Part shown: piece by piece, positions 50,293 through 58,594 of the stretch
How positions within the stretch are numbered: position 1 is the first letter of the stretch
Layout of the letters: each line of letters starts with the position of its first letter
Assembly (NCBI GenBank): GCA_050178015.1
Contig: JBFXGM010000006.1
Span: 114,816 to 178,815 of the forward strand
Direction of reading: 5' to 3'
Length of the DNA stretch: 64,000 nt
Origin: Gaoshiqia sp050178015
GTDB lineage: Bacteria; Bacteroidota; Bacteroidia; Bacteroidales; Prolixibacteraceae
Program-made: the position numbers and the translations under genes
Notes under the pieces: model-generated
Databases searched by the model: none
What the model saw: the letters and a program-made list of their open reading frames with translations, nothing else
What the model was told of the DNA's origin: nothing

Positions 50293-51825
50293 TTACTCCG
50301 GTTGGTGCTCTTTTCTTAAAAGGTCGTTCACCGTTTTTACCGGGTTGAAAGTGAGGATAGGAACTTCCACGAAAAGCGTGTTCCAATCAGACATGGCTCC
50401 GTTCCACAAGCCCGGCAGTTCCTGGGCTTTCAGTTCCTTGCCATCTTTCGATTTGTTGGAAATGAAGCCAGTTTCCGGGTCGCTGTAGTTGGAGAGGTCA
50501 TATTTCTCACCTTTGTAGTTTTTAAAGGCACAAACCAAATCAACCGGGTTGAAATGGGTGGCTTCATCTACAAGGGCTTTTTGATCAGGGTCTTTCAGAT
50601 CGATTTGCGAGCTTTCAACTACTTGCAAAGAGGTTGAACCATCGCTGTTTTTTGCCCAAAAAGGGCCGCCGCCCGGTTCGCCTTCATTTTTAACCATGCC
50701 GCAAACGCGAATGGGGCGGTTAAATTTCGATTTCAGGTAATGGTACAATTCTTCTTTTTCGGAATAATATTGGTTGCTTGGCGGTTTCACGTTCAATATA
50801 TTTTCGAGGAAGTTGGCCGCTTCGGCAAAAAAGGCACTGTCCAGGCTGTAGTAGTGGTGCGTGTCGAGAATGCGTTGGTAGTTGAATATCTTTTGTTGCA
50901 GATCGAGCAGCAAGCCCGCCAGCGCTTTTTTGTATTTGACGGTTTCGGGTTTCAGGTAATCGGGGACCACATTGTCGATATTCTTGATGAAAACCACATC
51001 GGCATCCAGGTCGTTCAGGTTGGCCAGCAGTGCCCCGTGCCCGCCCGGGCGGAACAACAGGCTGCCGTCGTCGTTTCGGAAAGGCTCATTGTCCGGTGTC
51101 ACGGCAATCGTATCGGTAGCGGGTTTTTGCTGACTAAATGATATATCGTAATTCACCACGAATGCCGCTTCATATTTTTCTTTGATCGCCAAAAAATGCG
51201 CATCAAAGCCGGGCTGATGTTCAGGCGAAACGGTAAAGTGGATTTTTACGCTGCCGTTCTTGTTTTTTGCATAAAGCGCACCTTCCACGCAATGTTCTTC
51301 AAACGAAGTCCGGTTCTCCGTTCCGTATTGATGGAATTTGAGCAATCCTTTTGGCAGATTTCCGTAATTCAACCCTTCCTCAGTCAACACCAGGTTCAGC
51401 ACTTCCAGTAATGATAACTGTTCCGGATCTTTTCCGGCCAATTGTTTCAAATCGGTGTAGAATGCAAATTTTTTCAGGTTCGAAAAAAAGTGTTGCATTT
51501 CTGATTTTGAAAGGACTTCCTGTTCCGAAACCCCTTTCTCCAATTGCTCTTTTGCTTCAAAAAGCGCCTTGAACATGCGGCTGGCAGCCCCCGATGCCGG
51601 GACAAATTTTAGCAAGCTGGTACCTTGGTTCACGCAGGCATCAAAAAAAGTGACGCTTTCTTCAACTTCAGCGTCGTTTAGTTTGATAATTCCTCGCCCG
51701 ATTGTGGCTGCATGTATAATAGGGAGAGGTGGAAAGCCTTTCTTGAAATTTTCAATCTGCGCGGAAACGGTTTGTACATTGCTTCCCCTTGCCTCCATGT
51801 CCGAAATGTCTTTTGCAGTAAACAT
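50293..51825 (-). CDS. DUF4301-family protein
   Basis: 510 residues, the usual length for this Bacteroidota family as I recall it. Landmarks are KGFPPLPIIHAATIGRGI, LKFVPASGAASRMFKALFEA, LFRPGGHGALLANLNDLDAD and RVCGMVKNEGEPGGGPFWAK. The Gly-rich LFRPGGHGALL and the VPASGAASRM stretch recall nucleotidyltransferase-like sugar-nucleotide enzymes, but the reaction is unknown to me. No signal peptide. It heads the run with the TPR and ComA-like genes. Confidence 0.82.
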   Translation of the reverse strand: MFTAKDISDMEARGSNVQTVSAQIENFKKGFPPLPIIHAATIGRGIIKLNDAEVEESVTFFDACVNQGTSLLKFVPASGAASRMFKALFEAKEQLEKGVSEQEVLSKSEMQHFFSNLKKFAFYTDLKQLAGKDPEQLSLLEVLNLVLTEEGLNYGNLPKGLLKFHQYGTENRTSFEEHCVEGALYAKNKNGSVKIHFTVSPEHQPGFDAHFLAIKEKYEAAFVVNYDISFSQQKPATDTIAVTPDNEPFRNDDGSLLFRPGGHGALLANLNDLDADVVFIKNIDNVVPDYLKPETVKYKKALAGLLLDLQQKIFNYQRILDTHHYYSLDSAFFAEAANFLENILNVKPPSNQYYSEKEELYHYLKSKFNRPIRVCGMVKNEGEPGGGPFWAKNSDGSTSLQVVESSQIDLKDPDQKALVDEATHFNPVDLVCAFKNYKGEKYDLSNYSDPETGFISNKSKDGKELKAQELPGLWNGAMSDWNTLFVEVPILTFNPVKTVNDLLRKEHQPE

Positions 51826-52036
51826 AGCTTCTGGTTTTGAGTTTCTATAAAATTAGGAAATCAGCCGTACATAAAGAACCGCTAACTCAGTGCGAGGTTT
51901 TAAAGTTTTCAACATTTGTTGATAACGTGGGCTGCTGGTTCTATTTGTCATCCCGTAGGAGAAAGACAGAAGCAGTTGATCTCGTTGATTTTATTTCAGC
52001 GACTTTATCGTTAATTTTGCAGCTCAATCTACAGCA

Positions 52037-52987
52037 ATGATAATAGGACAATTTCCCTGGGGACACCAGAAACGGTATCATGATTTTCCAACTCATTTCA
52101 GGCAACTGTTTGACGGGCGGGTACAAAAAATATCGGTCGATGCCGGGTTTACCTGTCCGAACCGGGATGGCACCAAGGCATTGAACGGTTGTTCGTATTG
52201 CAATAACGATTCCTTTAAACCCGATTATTGCCGGTTGGATAAGAGCATTACCGAGCAGTTGCAACAGGGAATCGACTTTTTTGCGAGAAAGCACAAAACG
52301 ATGCGATTTCTTGCCTATTTTCAGGCCTATTCAAATACGTATGCCGATTTGCCTGTGCTAAAAGCTCGCTACGAAGAGGCATTGGCGCATCCCGGTGTCA
52401 TTGGCTTGGTCATCGGTACCCGGCCGGATTGTGTCAACGATGAAATCCTGGATTATCTGGCCAACTTGTCAAAAACAATTTATGTGATGGTTGAGTTTGG
52501 GGTAGAGTCGGTTAAAGACGAAACATTGGCCCGCATAAACCGGGGGCATTCCTTTGCTGTTGCCAGGCAGGCATTGGAAGAAACTGCCCGCCGTGGAATT
52601 CATAATTGTGCCCATCTAATCCTGGGACTGCCCGGTGAAAACCGCGCCGATTTTTTGGAACAGGCCCGCGTGGTTTCGCAACTTCCTGTTGAAAACCTGA
52701 AACTTCATCAGCTGCAAATTCACCGTGGAACCCGAATGGCTGTGGAATATCAACGGAATCCGGGTGATTTCAATTTGTTCTCGGTAGAAGAATATATCGA
52801 TTTGATGGTGGATTATCTGGAACTGCTGAATCCCCGCATCATTGTGGAGCGGTTTGTGAGCCAAGCCCCTGCGGGCATGCTGCTTGCACCCAAATGGGGG
52901 CTGAAAAATTTCGAGTTTGTGGCCAAGCTGGAAAAGCGGCTGGCCGAACGCGAAACCTGGCAAGGGCGCTTATATCGGGAAGAATAA
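52037..52987 (+). CDS. Radical SAM protein of the TIGR01212/YhcC family
   Basis: 316 residues. The cluster-binding Cys are in FTCPNRDGTKALNGCSYCN (Cys40, Cys52, Cys55). Further family marks are FLAYFQAYSNTYADLPVLKA, VIGLVIGTRPDCV, MVEFGVESVKDETLARINRGHS and HLILGLPGENRADFLEQA. The substrate is unknown; members are thought to act in RNA or tetrapyrrole-related modification. It is divergent from the DUF4301 gene and followed by the RNase P RNA gene. Confidence 0.93.
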   Translation: MIIGQFPWGHQKRYHDFPTHFRQLFDGRVQKISVDAGFTCPNRDGTKALNGCSYCNNDSFKPDYCRLDKSITEQLQQGIDFFARKHKTMRFLAYFQAYSNTYADLPVLKARYEEALAHPGVIGLVIGTRPDCVNDEILDYLANLSKTIYVMVEFGVESVKDETLARINRGHSFAVARQALEETARRGIHNCAHLILGLPGENRADFLEQARVVSQLPVENLKLHQLQIHRGTRMAVEYQRNPGDFNLFSVEEYIDLMVDYLELLNPRIIVERFVSQAPAGMLLAPKWGLKNFEFVAKLEKRLAERETWQGRLYREE

Positions 52988-53084
52988 ATAGCGATTGGTT
53001 GTTAACGTGCCACAATGCCCGATGTTTTTGAATTTCTTGCGGTCCCAGGGTCATTCCTGGCATAAATTTTTGTTATTTTGCAGT

Positions 53085-53488
53085 GCAGACCGCTCTATCG
53101 CTGTTTCAGGTAAACTGGAAGAGAGGAAAGTCCGGGCAACGCAGGGCACCATGCTTCCTAACGGGAAGAAGGGCGAAAGCTTTTAGCCGCGTAACAGAAA
53201 ATAACCGTCCGGCCCTGCCGGATAAGGGTGAAAAGGTGAGGTAAGAGCTCACCGGTTTCGGGGGTGACTTCGAAAGCCGTACGCGTCATGGGTTGCAAAG
53301 CCAAATATATCACGGCCGGCAAATGTTGCCGACAGGGTTGCCCGCCCTGTTCTGACCGTCAGGTCAGTCCCGGTTCGTCCGGGAGTCGTGAGGGGTAGGC
53401 TGCTAGATCGCACCAGCAATGTTGCGGCCAGATAAATGATAGAGGTCTTCGGTTCGCCGGAGATACAGAACCCGGCTTACAGGTCTGC
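53085..53488 (+). ncRNA. rnpB: RNase P RNA (bacterial class A)
   Basis: The 5' GCAGAC (53085-53090) pairs with the 3' GTCTGC (53483-53488) as helix P1. Conserved core sequences are GAGAGGAAAGTCCGGGCAAC (P4 5' side and J3/4), CGAAAGC, GGGTGACTTCGAAAGCC-like region, GGTAGGCTGCTAGATCGCAC and ACAGAACCCGGCTTACAGG (P4 3' side). Length of about 404 bases fits class A. It ends in a run of ten T (53489-53498). It is the catalytic RNA that trims tRNA 5' leaders. Confidence 0.96.
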
Positions 53489-53505
53489 TTTTTTTTTTGA
53501 CACCC

Positions 53506-54921
53506 ATGAAACCAATTATACTTACATGTTGCCTGCTGTTTTTGTTCCGGCTCCTGTCGGGCCAACCCTTATCCGGTGAGTCTTCTGTTTCGTTGCGGAG
53601 CGATTTTTTGTTTTCGGGCAACCAGCTTCCGTTTTGGCTGGAGGTGAACCGGCTGGGAACGGTCAGCAACAAACACGGCGCTCAGCAACTTTGGGGAATT
53701 GACTGGCAACACCGTGGAAAACCGTTTGGGAAGCGTGGATATTCATTCGATTTTGGGGCTTCCCTAAACGGGCGGACAGGAAATGAGCCATTGGTTTTTG
53801 CGACGGAATACTGGGGAAAGTTTCATGCCAGGAAAGTCTATTTACTGGCCGGGGCACAAAGCGATCCGGTTTATGTTGACGGGCTTTCGCTCTCGAACGG
53901 TGACCTGTTTCAATCGCGAAATGCGCGCCCATTGCCGCGTGTTGAGTTTGGGGCATCAGATGTTACGCCATTTCCATCCGGATGGGCAAATTTTTTCTCT
54001 TTCGATTTTAAATATGCCGAGCATTTCCTTATAGACGACCGGATTGTTTCCCATCCCGGGTTACATCATAAGTGGGGGCGATTAAAATTCAGAATTAACC
54101 CAAAACTTTCAGTTCATGCAATTTTAGATCACTGGGTTTTTTGGAATGGTTATTCGCCCGAATTCGGCGATTTGCCCGGGTTCCGCTATTATTGGAGATA
54201 TATTGGAGGAATGGAGGGAGGCACCCAATCGCCTGAAACTGATCAAAAAAACGTAGCCGGAAACCAGCTTGGGCAATATGTCTTTCAGTTGAATTATCGT
54301 CAGGATGGTTACCTTCTGGATATTTACTGGCATCATTTATTTGAAGATGGGTCTGGGATGAAGTGGGAGAATGCTGAAGATGGCTATGGCGGACTGGCAC
54401 TTACCCGGCAGAAGGAAGCGCCGCTGTTGAAAACGATTGTGCTGGAGTATGTTCATACGATGGACCAAAGTGGTAAGTATCACAAATATCAGCCTGATCC
54501 GTCCAATCCAGACCTTGTGATTGGTAACGGACAGGATAATTATTTCAACAACAGCGTTTACCGCTCGGGGTTTGTGGCATACAACCGGATGATGGGACTG
54601 CCGCTGTTTGTTCCAACGATAAACGAGGATGGGGTTTCTGTTGGTTATGCAAGTACCCGGTTATGGGGGATTCATTCCGGTTTCTCTGGCTATTTTTCTG
54701 AGCAGGTTCAGTGGACCGGAAGGATGACTTATTCTCGATATTACGGAAACTACGGATCCCCGATTTCGCCGTCTCAGGAACTTTTTTCTTTGGCACTTTC
54801 CTGTCAGTTTCAACCCAAACAAAAACCCATCAGCTACGGTGTTCGAATGGCGGCTGACTTGGGGAATTACGAGGAGCCTTCGCTGGGCGTGGAATTTAGC
54901 CTTCGCTATCAACTCAAATAA
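53506..54921 (+). CDS. Capsule-assembly Wzi-family outer-membrane protein
   Basis: 471 residues from the ATG at 53506, which gives the signal peptide MKPIILTCCLLFLFRLLSGQP. An in-frame TTG three codons earlier lies in the rnpB T-run and is unlikely. The body alternates aromatic and polar residues as in an outer-membrane barrel (LRSDFLFSGNQLPFWLEVNR, RYYWRYIGGMEGGT, YVFQLNYRQDGYLLDIYWHH) and ends in FSLRYQLK. Wzi-type proteins hold capsular polysaccharide at the surface. No other capsule genes are nearby. There is room for only seven bases between the rnpB T-run and the start codon, so the mRNA must begin within or before rnpB. Confidence 0.85.
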   Translation: MKPIILTCCLLFLFRLLSGQPLSGESSVSLRSDFLFSGNQLPFWLEVNRLGTVSNKHGAQQLWGIDWQHRGKPFGKRGYSFDFGASLNGRTGNEPLVFATEYWGKFHARKVYLLAGAQSDPVYVDGLSLSNGDLFQSRNARPLPRVEFGASDVTPFPSGWANFFSFDFKYAEHFLIDDRIVSHPGLHHKWGRLKFRINPKLSVHAILDHWVFWNGYSPEFGDLPGFRYYWRYIGGMEGGTQSPETDQKNVAGNQLGQYVFQLNYRQDGYLLDIYWHHLFEDGSGMKWENAEDGYGGLALTRQKEAPLLKTIVLEYVHTMDQSGKYHKYQPDPSNPDLVIGNGQDNYFNNSVYRSGFVAYNRMMGLPLFVPTINEDGVSVGYASTRLWGIHSGFSGYFSEQVQWTGRMTYSRYYGNYGSPISPSQELFSLALSCQFQPKQKPISYGVRMAADLGNYEEPSLGVEFSLRYQLK

Positions 54922-55060
54922 ATCATTTTTGCGTTTGAAGCAGGATCGGTTGCGCCTTTCGACGATGGGACGGAACCCCCAATGTTTTTCCTGAAAAGAA
55001 AAAAACTGCACTTCTCGTCGAAATGCAGTTCTTCGGTATAACTTAAAGCGGTTGTGTTTT

Positions 55061-55948
55061 TTAAGCAGAATAGCTGTCGATACCGGCGGTTTCGGCTTGG
55101 CGGTCCACTTTTTTGATCAACCCTTGCAACACTTTCCCCGGGCCGATTTCGGTGAACACCGTAGCTCCGTCTTTCAGCATGTTTTCAACAGTCTGTGTCC
55201 ATCTGACGGGCGAGGTCAGCTGGGCGATCAAGTTTTGTTTGATGGTTGCCGGGTCGCTTACCGGGGCCGCATTTACGTTTTGATAGACCGGGCAAACAGG
55301 CGTGCTGAATGTGGTTGCTTCGATGGCGGCGGCCAGTTCTTCGCGGGCCGGTTCCATCAGTGGTGAGTGGAAAGCGCCGCCAACAACTAATTTAAGGGCC
55401 CGTTTGGCACCTTTGGCGGTCAGTAGCTCGCAGGCTTTGTCAATGCCTTCCATACTCCCGGAGATCACCAATTGCCCGGGGCAGTTGTAATTTGCCGGAA
55501 CAACTACCTCTTCGACTGAAGCACAAACCTCTTCTACGCTAGCATCATCCAAACCTACGATAGCTGCCATAGTTGAAGGTTGCATTTCGCAGGCTTTCTG
55601 CATGGCGGTGGCACGTTGCGATACCAGTTTTAATCCGTCCTCGAAGGTAAGTGCGCCATTGGCTACCAACGCTGAGAACTCACCAAGTGAGTGTCCGGCC
55701 ACCATTTCCGGCTGAAAGTTACTGAGCGTTTTGGCCAAAATCACCGAGTGCAGGAAAATGGACGGTTGGGTCACTTTGGTTTGTTTCAGGTCGTCAACCG
55801 AACCTTCGAACATGATATTGGTGATGTTGAAGCCCAAAATTTCGTTGGCCTTATCAAATAATTCTTTGGCCAGGGGCGAGTTTTCGTAAAGATCTTTTCC
55901 CATGCCGGGAAACTGGGCGCCCTGTCCGGGGAATACATATGCTTTCAT
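55061..55948 (-). CDS. fabD: Malonyl-CoA:ACP transacylase
   Basis: 295 residues from the ATG at 55948 (MKAYVFPGQGAQFPGMG), where family members start; the frame runs 13 codons further upstream. The catalytic Ser is in VAGHSLGEFSALVA, the partner His in GGAFHSPLMEPA, and QPSIFLHSVILAKTL and FTEIGPGKVLQGLIKK complete the pattern. It loads malonate on acyl carrier protein for fatty-acid synthesis. It is not with other fab genes here, and is separated from the M23 peptidase by 82 bases on the same strand. Confidence 0.96.
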   Translation of the reverse strand: MKAYVFPGQGAQFPGMGKDLYENSPLAKELFDKANEILGFNITNIMFEGSVDDLKQTKVTQPSIFLHSVILAKTLSNFQPEMVAGHSLGEFSALVANGALTFEDGLKLVSQRATAMQKACEMQPSTMAAIVGLDDASVEEVCASVEEVVVPANYNCPGQLVISGSMEGIDKACELLTAKGAKRALKLVVGGAFHSPLMEPAREELAAAIEATTFSTPVCPVYQNVNAAPVSDPATIKQNLIAQLTSPVRWTQTVENMLKDGATVFTEIGPGKVLQGLIKKVDRQAETAGIDSYSA

Positions 55949-56030
55949 AATGAAACGTTTAAGTTTTTCAGGCGACAAAGATAACATGTTTTTCGAAGTG
56001 GTGCGATTTCTGGAAAATGGAATTGCCGGA

Positions 56031-57740
56031 TTATCTGAAAAAGCTGGCCTCGTATGTGGTCCGGTTATTTTTTGCGTCGCTCACCACCAGTTTAAGGTGT
56101 TGCTTTTTGTTGAACTCCATCCGTTGCGGATCGAAATGGTATTCGAGCAACCTGTTTTTTGCATCGTACTCAAACAGGACCCATTTCCCGTTGATTTCAC
56201 CCCGGTAACTTTCGATCCCTGAAAAATCGTCGGCAATTTTAAAGCTGATTTTGTTTTTATCGGTAAGGATCGTTTTATTCTTAATGTTGACAGGCGTAAT
56301 GGTGGGGGCTACCGTATCAACTGCAATGGCGAAACTCCCAAGTTGTCTGACGTTTGCTTCCACCCAGCCATTCTCGTAGTTGCCCCCGAGTGCCCATTTT
56401 TTACCGGTTTTTTCATCAATAGAAGCTATCAGCGCTTTTTCCTGCAGCTCGTTGGGGAGTTTAACTGCCTTCAGTTTTAACCGGAAATAATCATGCACCG
56501 GCACTTCGTTGCTGTGCAGTTTGAAAATGGAAGAATAATACAGGTTGTTGGATGGTTTTTCCTGGTAGTCCAGCCGAAGGTCCGAATAAAAACTTCCTGC
56601 CTTAAAGGATGCCTCCAAGCCAGTTTTATCCAACGAGTATGATTTATTAAAGGGGACGAGGATTTCTTCTTTTTCCGGTTGCGAGATCTTTGCGGGTTTC
56701 GATTGAACTTTAAATGTCAACCTGCTACTGTTCCCTTTCACGTCTTTTACCAAGTAGCTCACTTCGTGTATTTTCCCGTCATCCAGCATTGCTTTTCCCT
56801 GGTTTTCCAGCACCGGGTAGTTATTCAGCTTGTTTCCGGGCTCAACCCAGTTTTTGTGCAAACGGCGGTTGTGTTTCTGGAAATGTTCGTAATCGATGTG
56901 ACTGTTCAGGTAACGGGTTTCGTCAAAGCTGAGCTTATCCATCCGGAACGTATAGATCGGCTTTCCGTCAACCGAAAGCCCAATTTCATAAACGCCGCAT
57001 TTGCTCCAACTTCCGTCGAGATAATCCAGGGATTGCAAGCCAAATCCCACTTCGCCAAAAACCGTAATTACGGGGTTATTTTTCAGGTGATAGGCGCCGT
57101 CGTAGAAAACGGTTTCAAAGCGTTGGGCGTATGGTTTACCGGATATGTGCGCATCTTCAGACAACGGATACAGCATGACCGATAAAATCGATGGCGGCAT
57201 TTTGTCGGTAATGTTGAATTGAAATAGCAGGGGGTTCAACGGCTGTTGCGTACCGGTTTCCCGTATTTCGAAATGCAGGTGAGGCCCGCCCGAACTACCG
57301 CTGTTTCCACTGTAGGCGACTATTTCGTTTCTGCGAACTTTAAACTTTCCTTTGGGAACCAAGAGATCTACGGCAAAAGATTCCTTTTCGTATTGTTCCG
57401 ATCTGGCGAAAGCGGCCAGGTCGTCCCGGAGTTTTTGTAAATGTCCGTAAACAGTGGTCGAACCGTTGGGATGATCGATATACAGGGCCAGTCCGAAACC
57501 GCCGGGAGAAATATATATTCGTGAAACTTCGCCGTCGGCAGCCGGATAAACGGGAACTCCGTTTTGACCGTTGGTTTTGATATCGATACCTGAATGAAAA
57601 TGGTTAGATCGTAATTCGCCAAAGTTGCCCGACAGCAACATCGGGATTTTTACCGGGGCGTTGTAATAATCCAAGGCGGGCGCCTGTGAAAACACCGTTT
57701 TAAAAAATAAGGAAAACAGGAGGAATGTATATCGTTTCAT
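56031..57740 (-). CDS. Exported M23-family metallopeptidase
   Basis: 569 residues from the ATG at 57740 (MKRYTFLLFSLFFKTVFSQA), which gives a clean signal peptide; 26 codons upstream in frame look unlike a leader. The LytM catalytic core lies near the N terminus: NHFHSGIDIKT with His49 and Asp53, YGHLQ, and GGPHLHFEIR with His154 and His156, so the zinc site is complete. The long C-terminal half is beta-rich with immunoglobulin-like strands. Such enzymes cut peptide cross-bridges of cell wall. It is upstream of fabD on the same strand and divergent from the coiled-coil/zapA pair. Confidence 0.93.
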   Translation of the reverse strand: MKRYTFLLFSLFFKTVFSQAPALDYYNAPVKIPMLLSGNFGELRSNHFHSGIDIKTNGQNGVPVYPAADGEVSRIYISPGGFGLALYIDHPNGSTTVYGHLQKLRDDLAAFARSEQYEKESFAVDLLVPKGKFKVRRNEIVAYSGNSGSSGGPHLHFEIRETGTQQPLNPLLFQFNITDKMPPSILSVMLYPLSEDAHISGKPYAQRFETVFYDGAYHLKNNPVITVFGEVGFGLQSLDYLDGSWSKCGVYEIGLSVDGKPIYTFRMDKLSFDETRYLNSHIDYEHFQKHNRRLHKNWVEPGNKLNNYPVLENQGKAMLDDGKIHEVSYLVKDVKGNSSRLTFKVQSKPAKISQPEKEEILVPFNKSYSLDKTGLEASFKAGSFYSDLRLDYQEKPSNNLYYSSIFKLHSNEVPVHDYFRLKLKAVKLPNELQEKALIASIDEKTGKKWALGGNYENGWVEANVRQLGSFAIAVDTVAPTITPVNIKNKTILTDKNKISFKIADDFSGIESYRGEINGKWVLFEYDAKNRLLEYHFDPQRMEFNKKQHLKLVVSDAKNNRTTYEASFFR

Positions 57741-57882
57741 GGCAATGCAATGTTTTTCAGATGGCTGATGATAACGGTGACAAACAAGATTTGCCGGGGC
57801 GATACTGCTATTCAACAAATAAAGCTATCTTCGTGTTATCAATTGGGCAAAAATATTAATTTTGTCGAAGAAACATACCGAA

Positions 57883-58176
57883 ATGACTGAGCAGGATCAA
57901 ATTTTACTGGACGATTTTAAGGCAAAACTCCGGCTGTTGATTCGACGACATGATCATTTAAAACAAGAAAAACAGCAATTGTCGGAACGAGTTTCCCGTT
58001 TGGAAAATGAAATTGCTGCCCTGAAAAGTGAAAATGAGCGCTTGGTTAAAAAGTATGATGATTTAAAGGCTGCGAAAGTTTTATCGGTTGGCGACCCTGA
58101 GAAGCTGCAGGTAAAACAGCGCATCAATAAAATAGTGCGGGAAATTGATAAATGTATTGCGCAGTTGAATGTATAG
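57883..58176 (+). CDS. Small coiled-coil protein paired with ZapA
   Basis: 97 residues from the ATG at 57883; a TTG seven codons earlier is in frame but weaker. Residues 1-65 form a heptad coiled coil (LKQEKQQLSERVSRLENEIA, LKSENERLVKKYDDLK), and the end is VKQRINKIVREIDKCIAQLNV. Sixteen bases separate it from zapA, so they are surely co-transcribed. In size and make-up it resembles ZapB-type division partners, but no sequence likeness to ZapB can be claimed. A role at the division ring is inferred from the neighbour. Confidence 0.82.
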   Translation: MTEQDQILLDDFKAKLRLLIRRHDHLKQEKQQLSERVSRLENEIAALKSENERLVKKYDDLKAAKVLSVGDPEKLQVKQRINKIVREIDKCIAQLNV

Positions 58177-58191
58177 TCAATACATCGGATA

Positions 58192-58485
58192 ATGGCAGAC
58201 GAGCTTTCAATAAATATTAATATCAACGGGCGGATTTATCCGTTGAGAATTGACCGGAAGCAGGAAGAGAAGTGTCGGAAAGCTGCGAAAATGATTAATG
58301 ATATCGTTCTTGAATACAAAAAAAAGTACGCCAACCAGGATGCACAGGATTTTTTGGCAATGACGGCTTTTCAGTTTGTATTGAAAAATCTGGAAATGGA
58401 ACAGCTGGCTGATGAGTCGCCGATTATTGAGGAACTCAAGCTGCTCGATGAACACCTGAACGATTACTTGTCATTGAACGAATAA
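58192..58485 (+). CDS. zapA: Cell division protein ZapA
   Basis: 97 residues. The globular head SININGRIYPLRIDRKQEE and the helix KCRKAAKMINDIVLEYKKKY, then DFLAMTAFQFVLKNLEMEQL, match Bacteroidota ZapA proteins that bundle FtsZ filaments. The coiled tail follows. It lies between a small coiled-coil gene and rny, an arrangement I recall as common in the phylum. A terminator-like hairpin follows. Confidence 0.9.
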   Translation: MADELSINININGRIYPLRIDRKQEEKCRKAAKMINDIVLEYKKKYANQDAQDFLAMTAFQFVLKNLEMEQLADESPIIEELKLLDEHLNDYLSLNE

Positions 58486-58501
58486 AAATTCAATATATCG
58501 G

Positions 58502-58564
58502 AAGCCCGCATTTGATTCAGTCCCTTCATTTAAAGGAACTGAATTGAATTGCTGGCTTTTTTTT
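58502..58564 (+). terminator. Terminator-like hairpin between zapA and rny
   Basis: Outer arms AAGCC and GGCTT and inner arms ATTCAGT and ACTGAAT with a CTTCATTTAAA-type loop, followed by eight T. The long stem of more than 50 bases could also be a small structured RNA, but no 6S-type bulge is clearly visible. Confidence 0.65.
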
Positions 58565-58594
58565 ATTAACAATTAAAAGTAACAATTAACCAAC

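Noticed and set aside
53359..53672. Minus-strand open frames over rnpB and the start of the Wzi gene
   Set aside because: They lie on the complement of a structured RNA and of a signal peptide coding region, with no domain.
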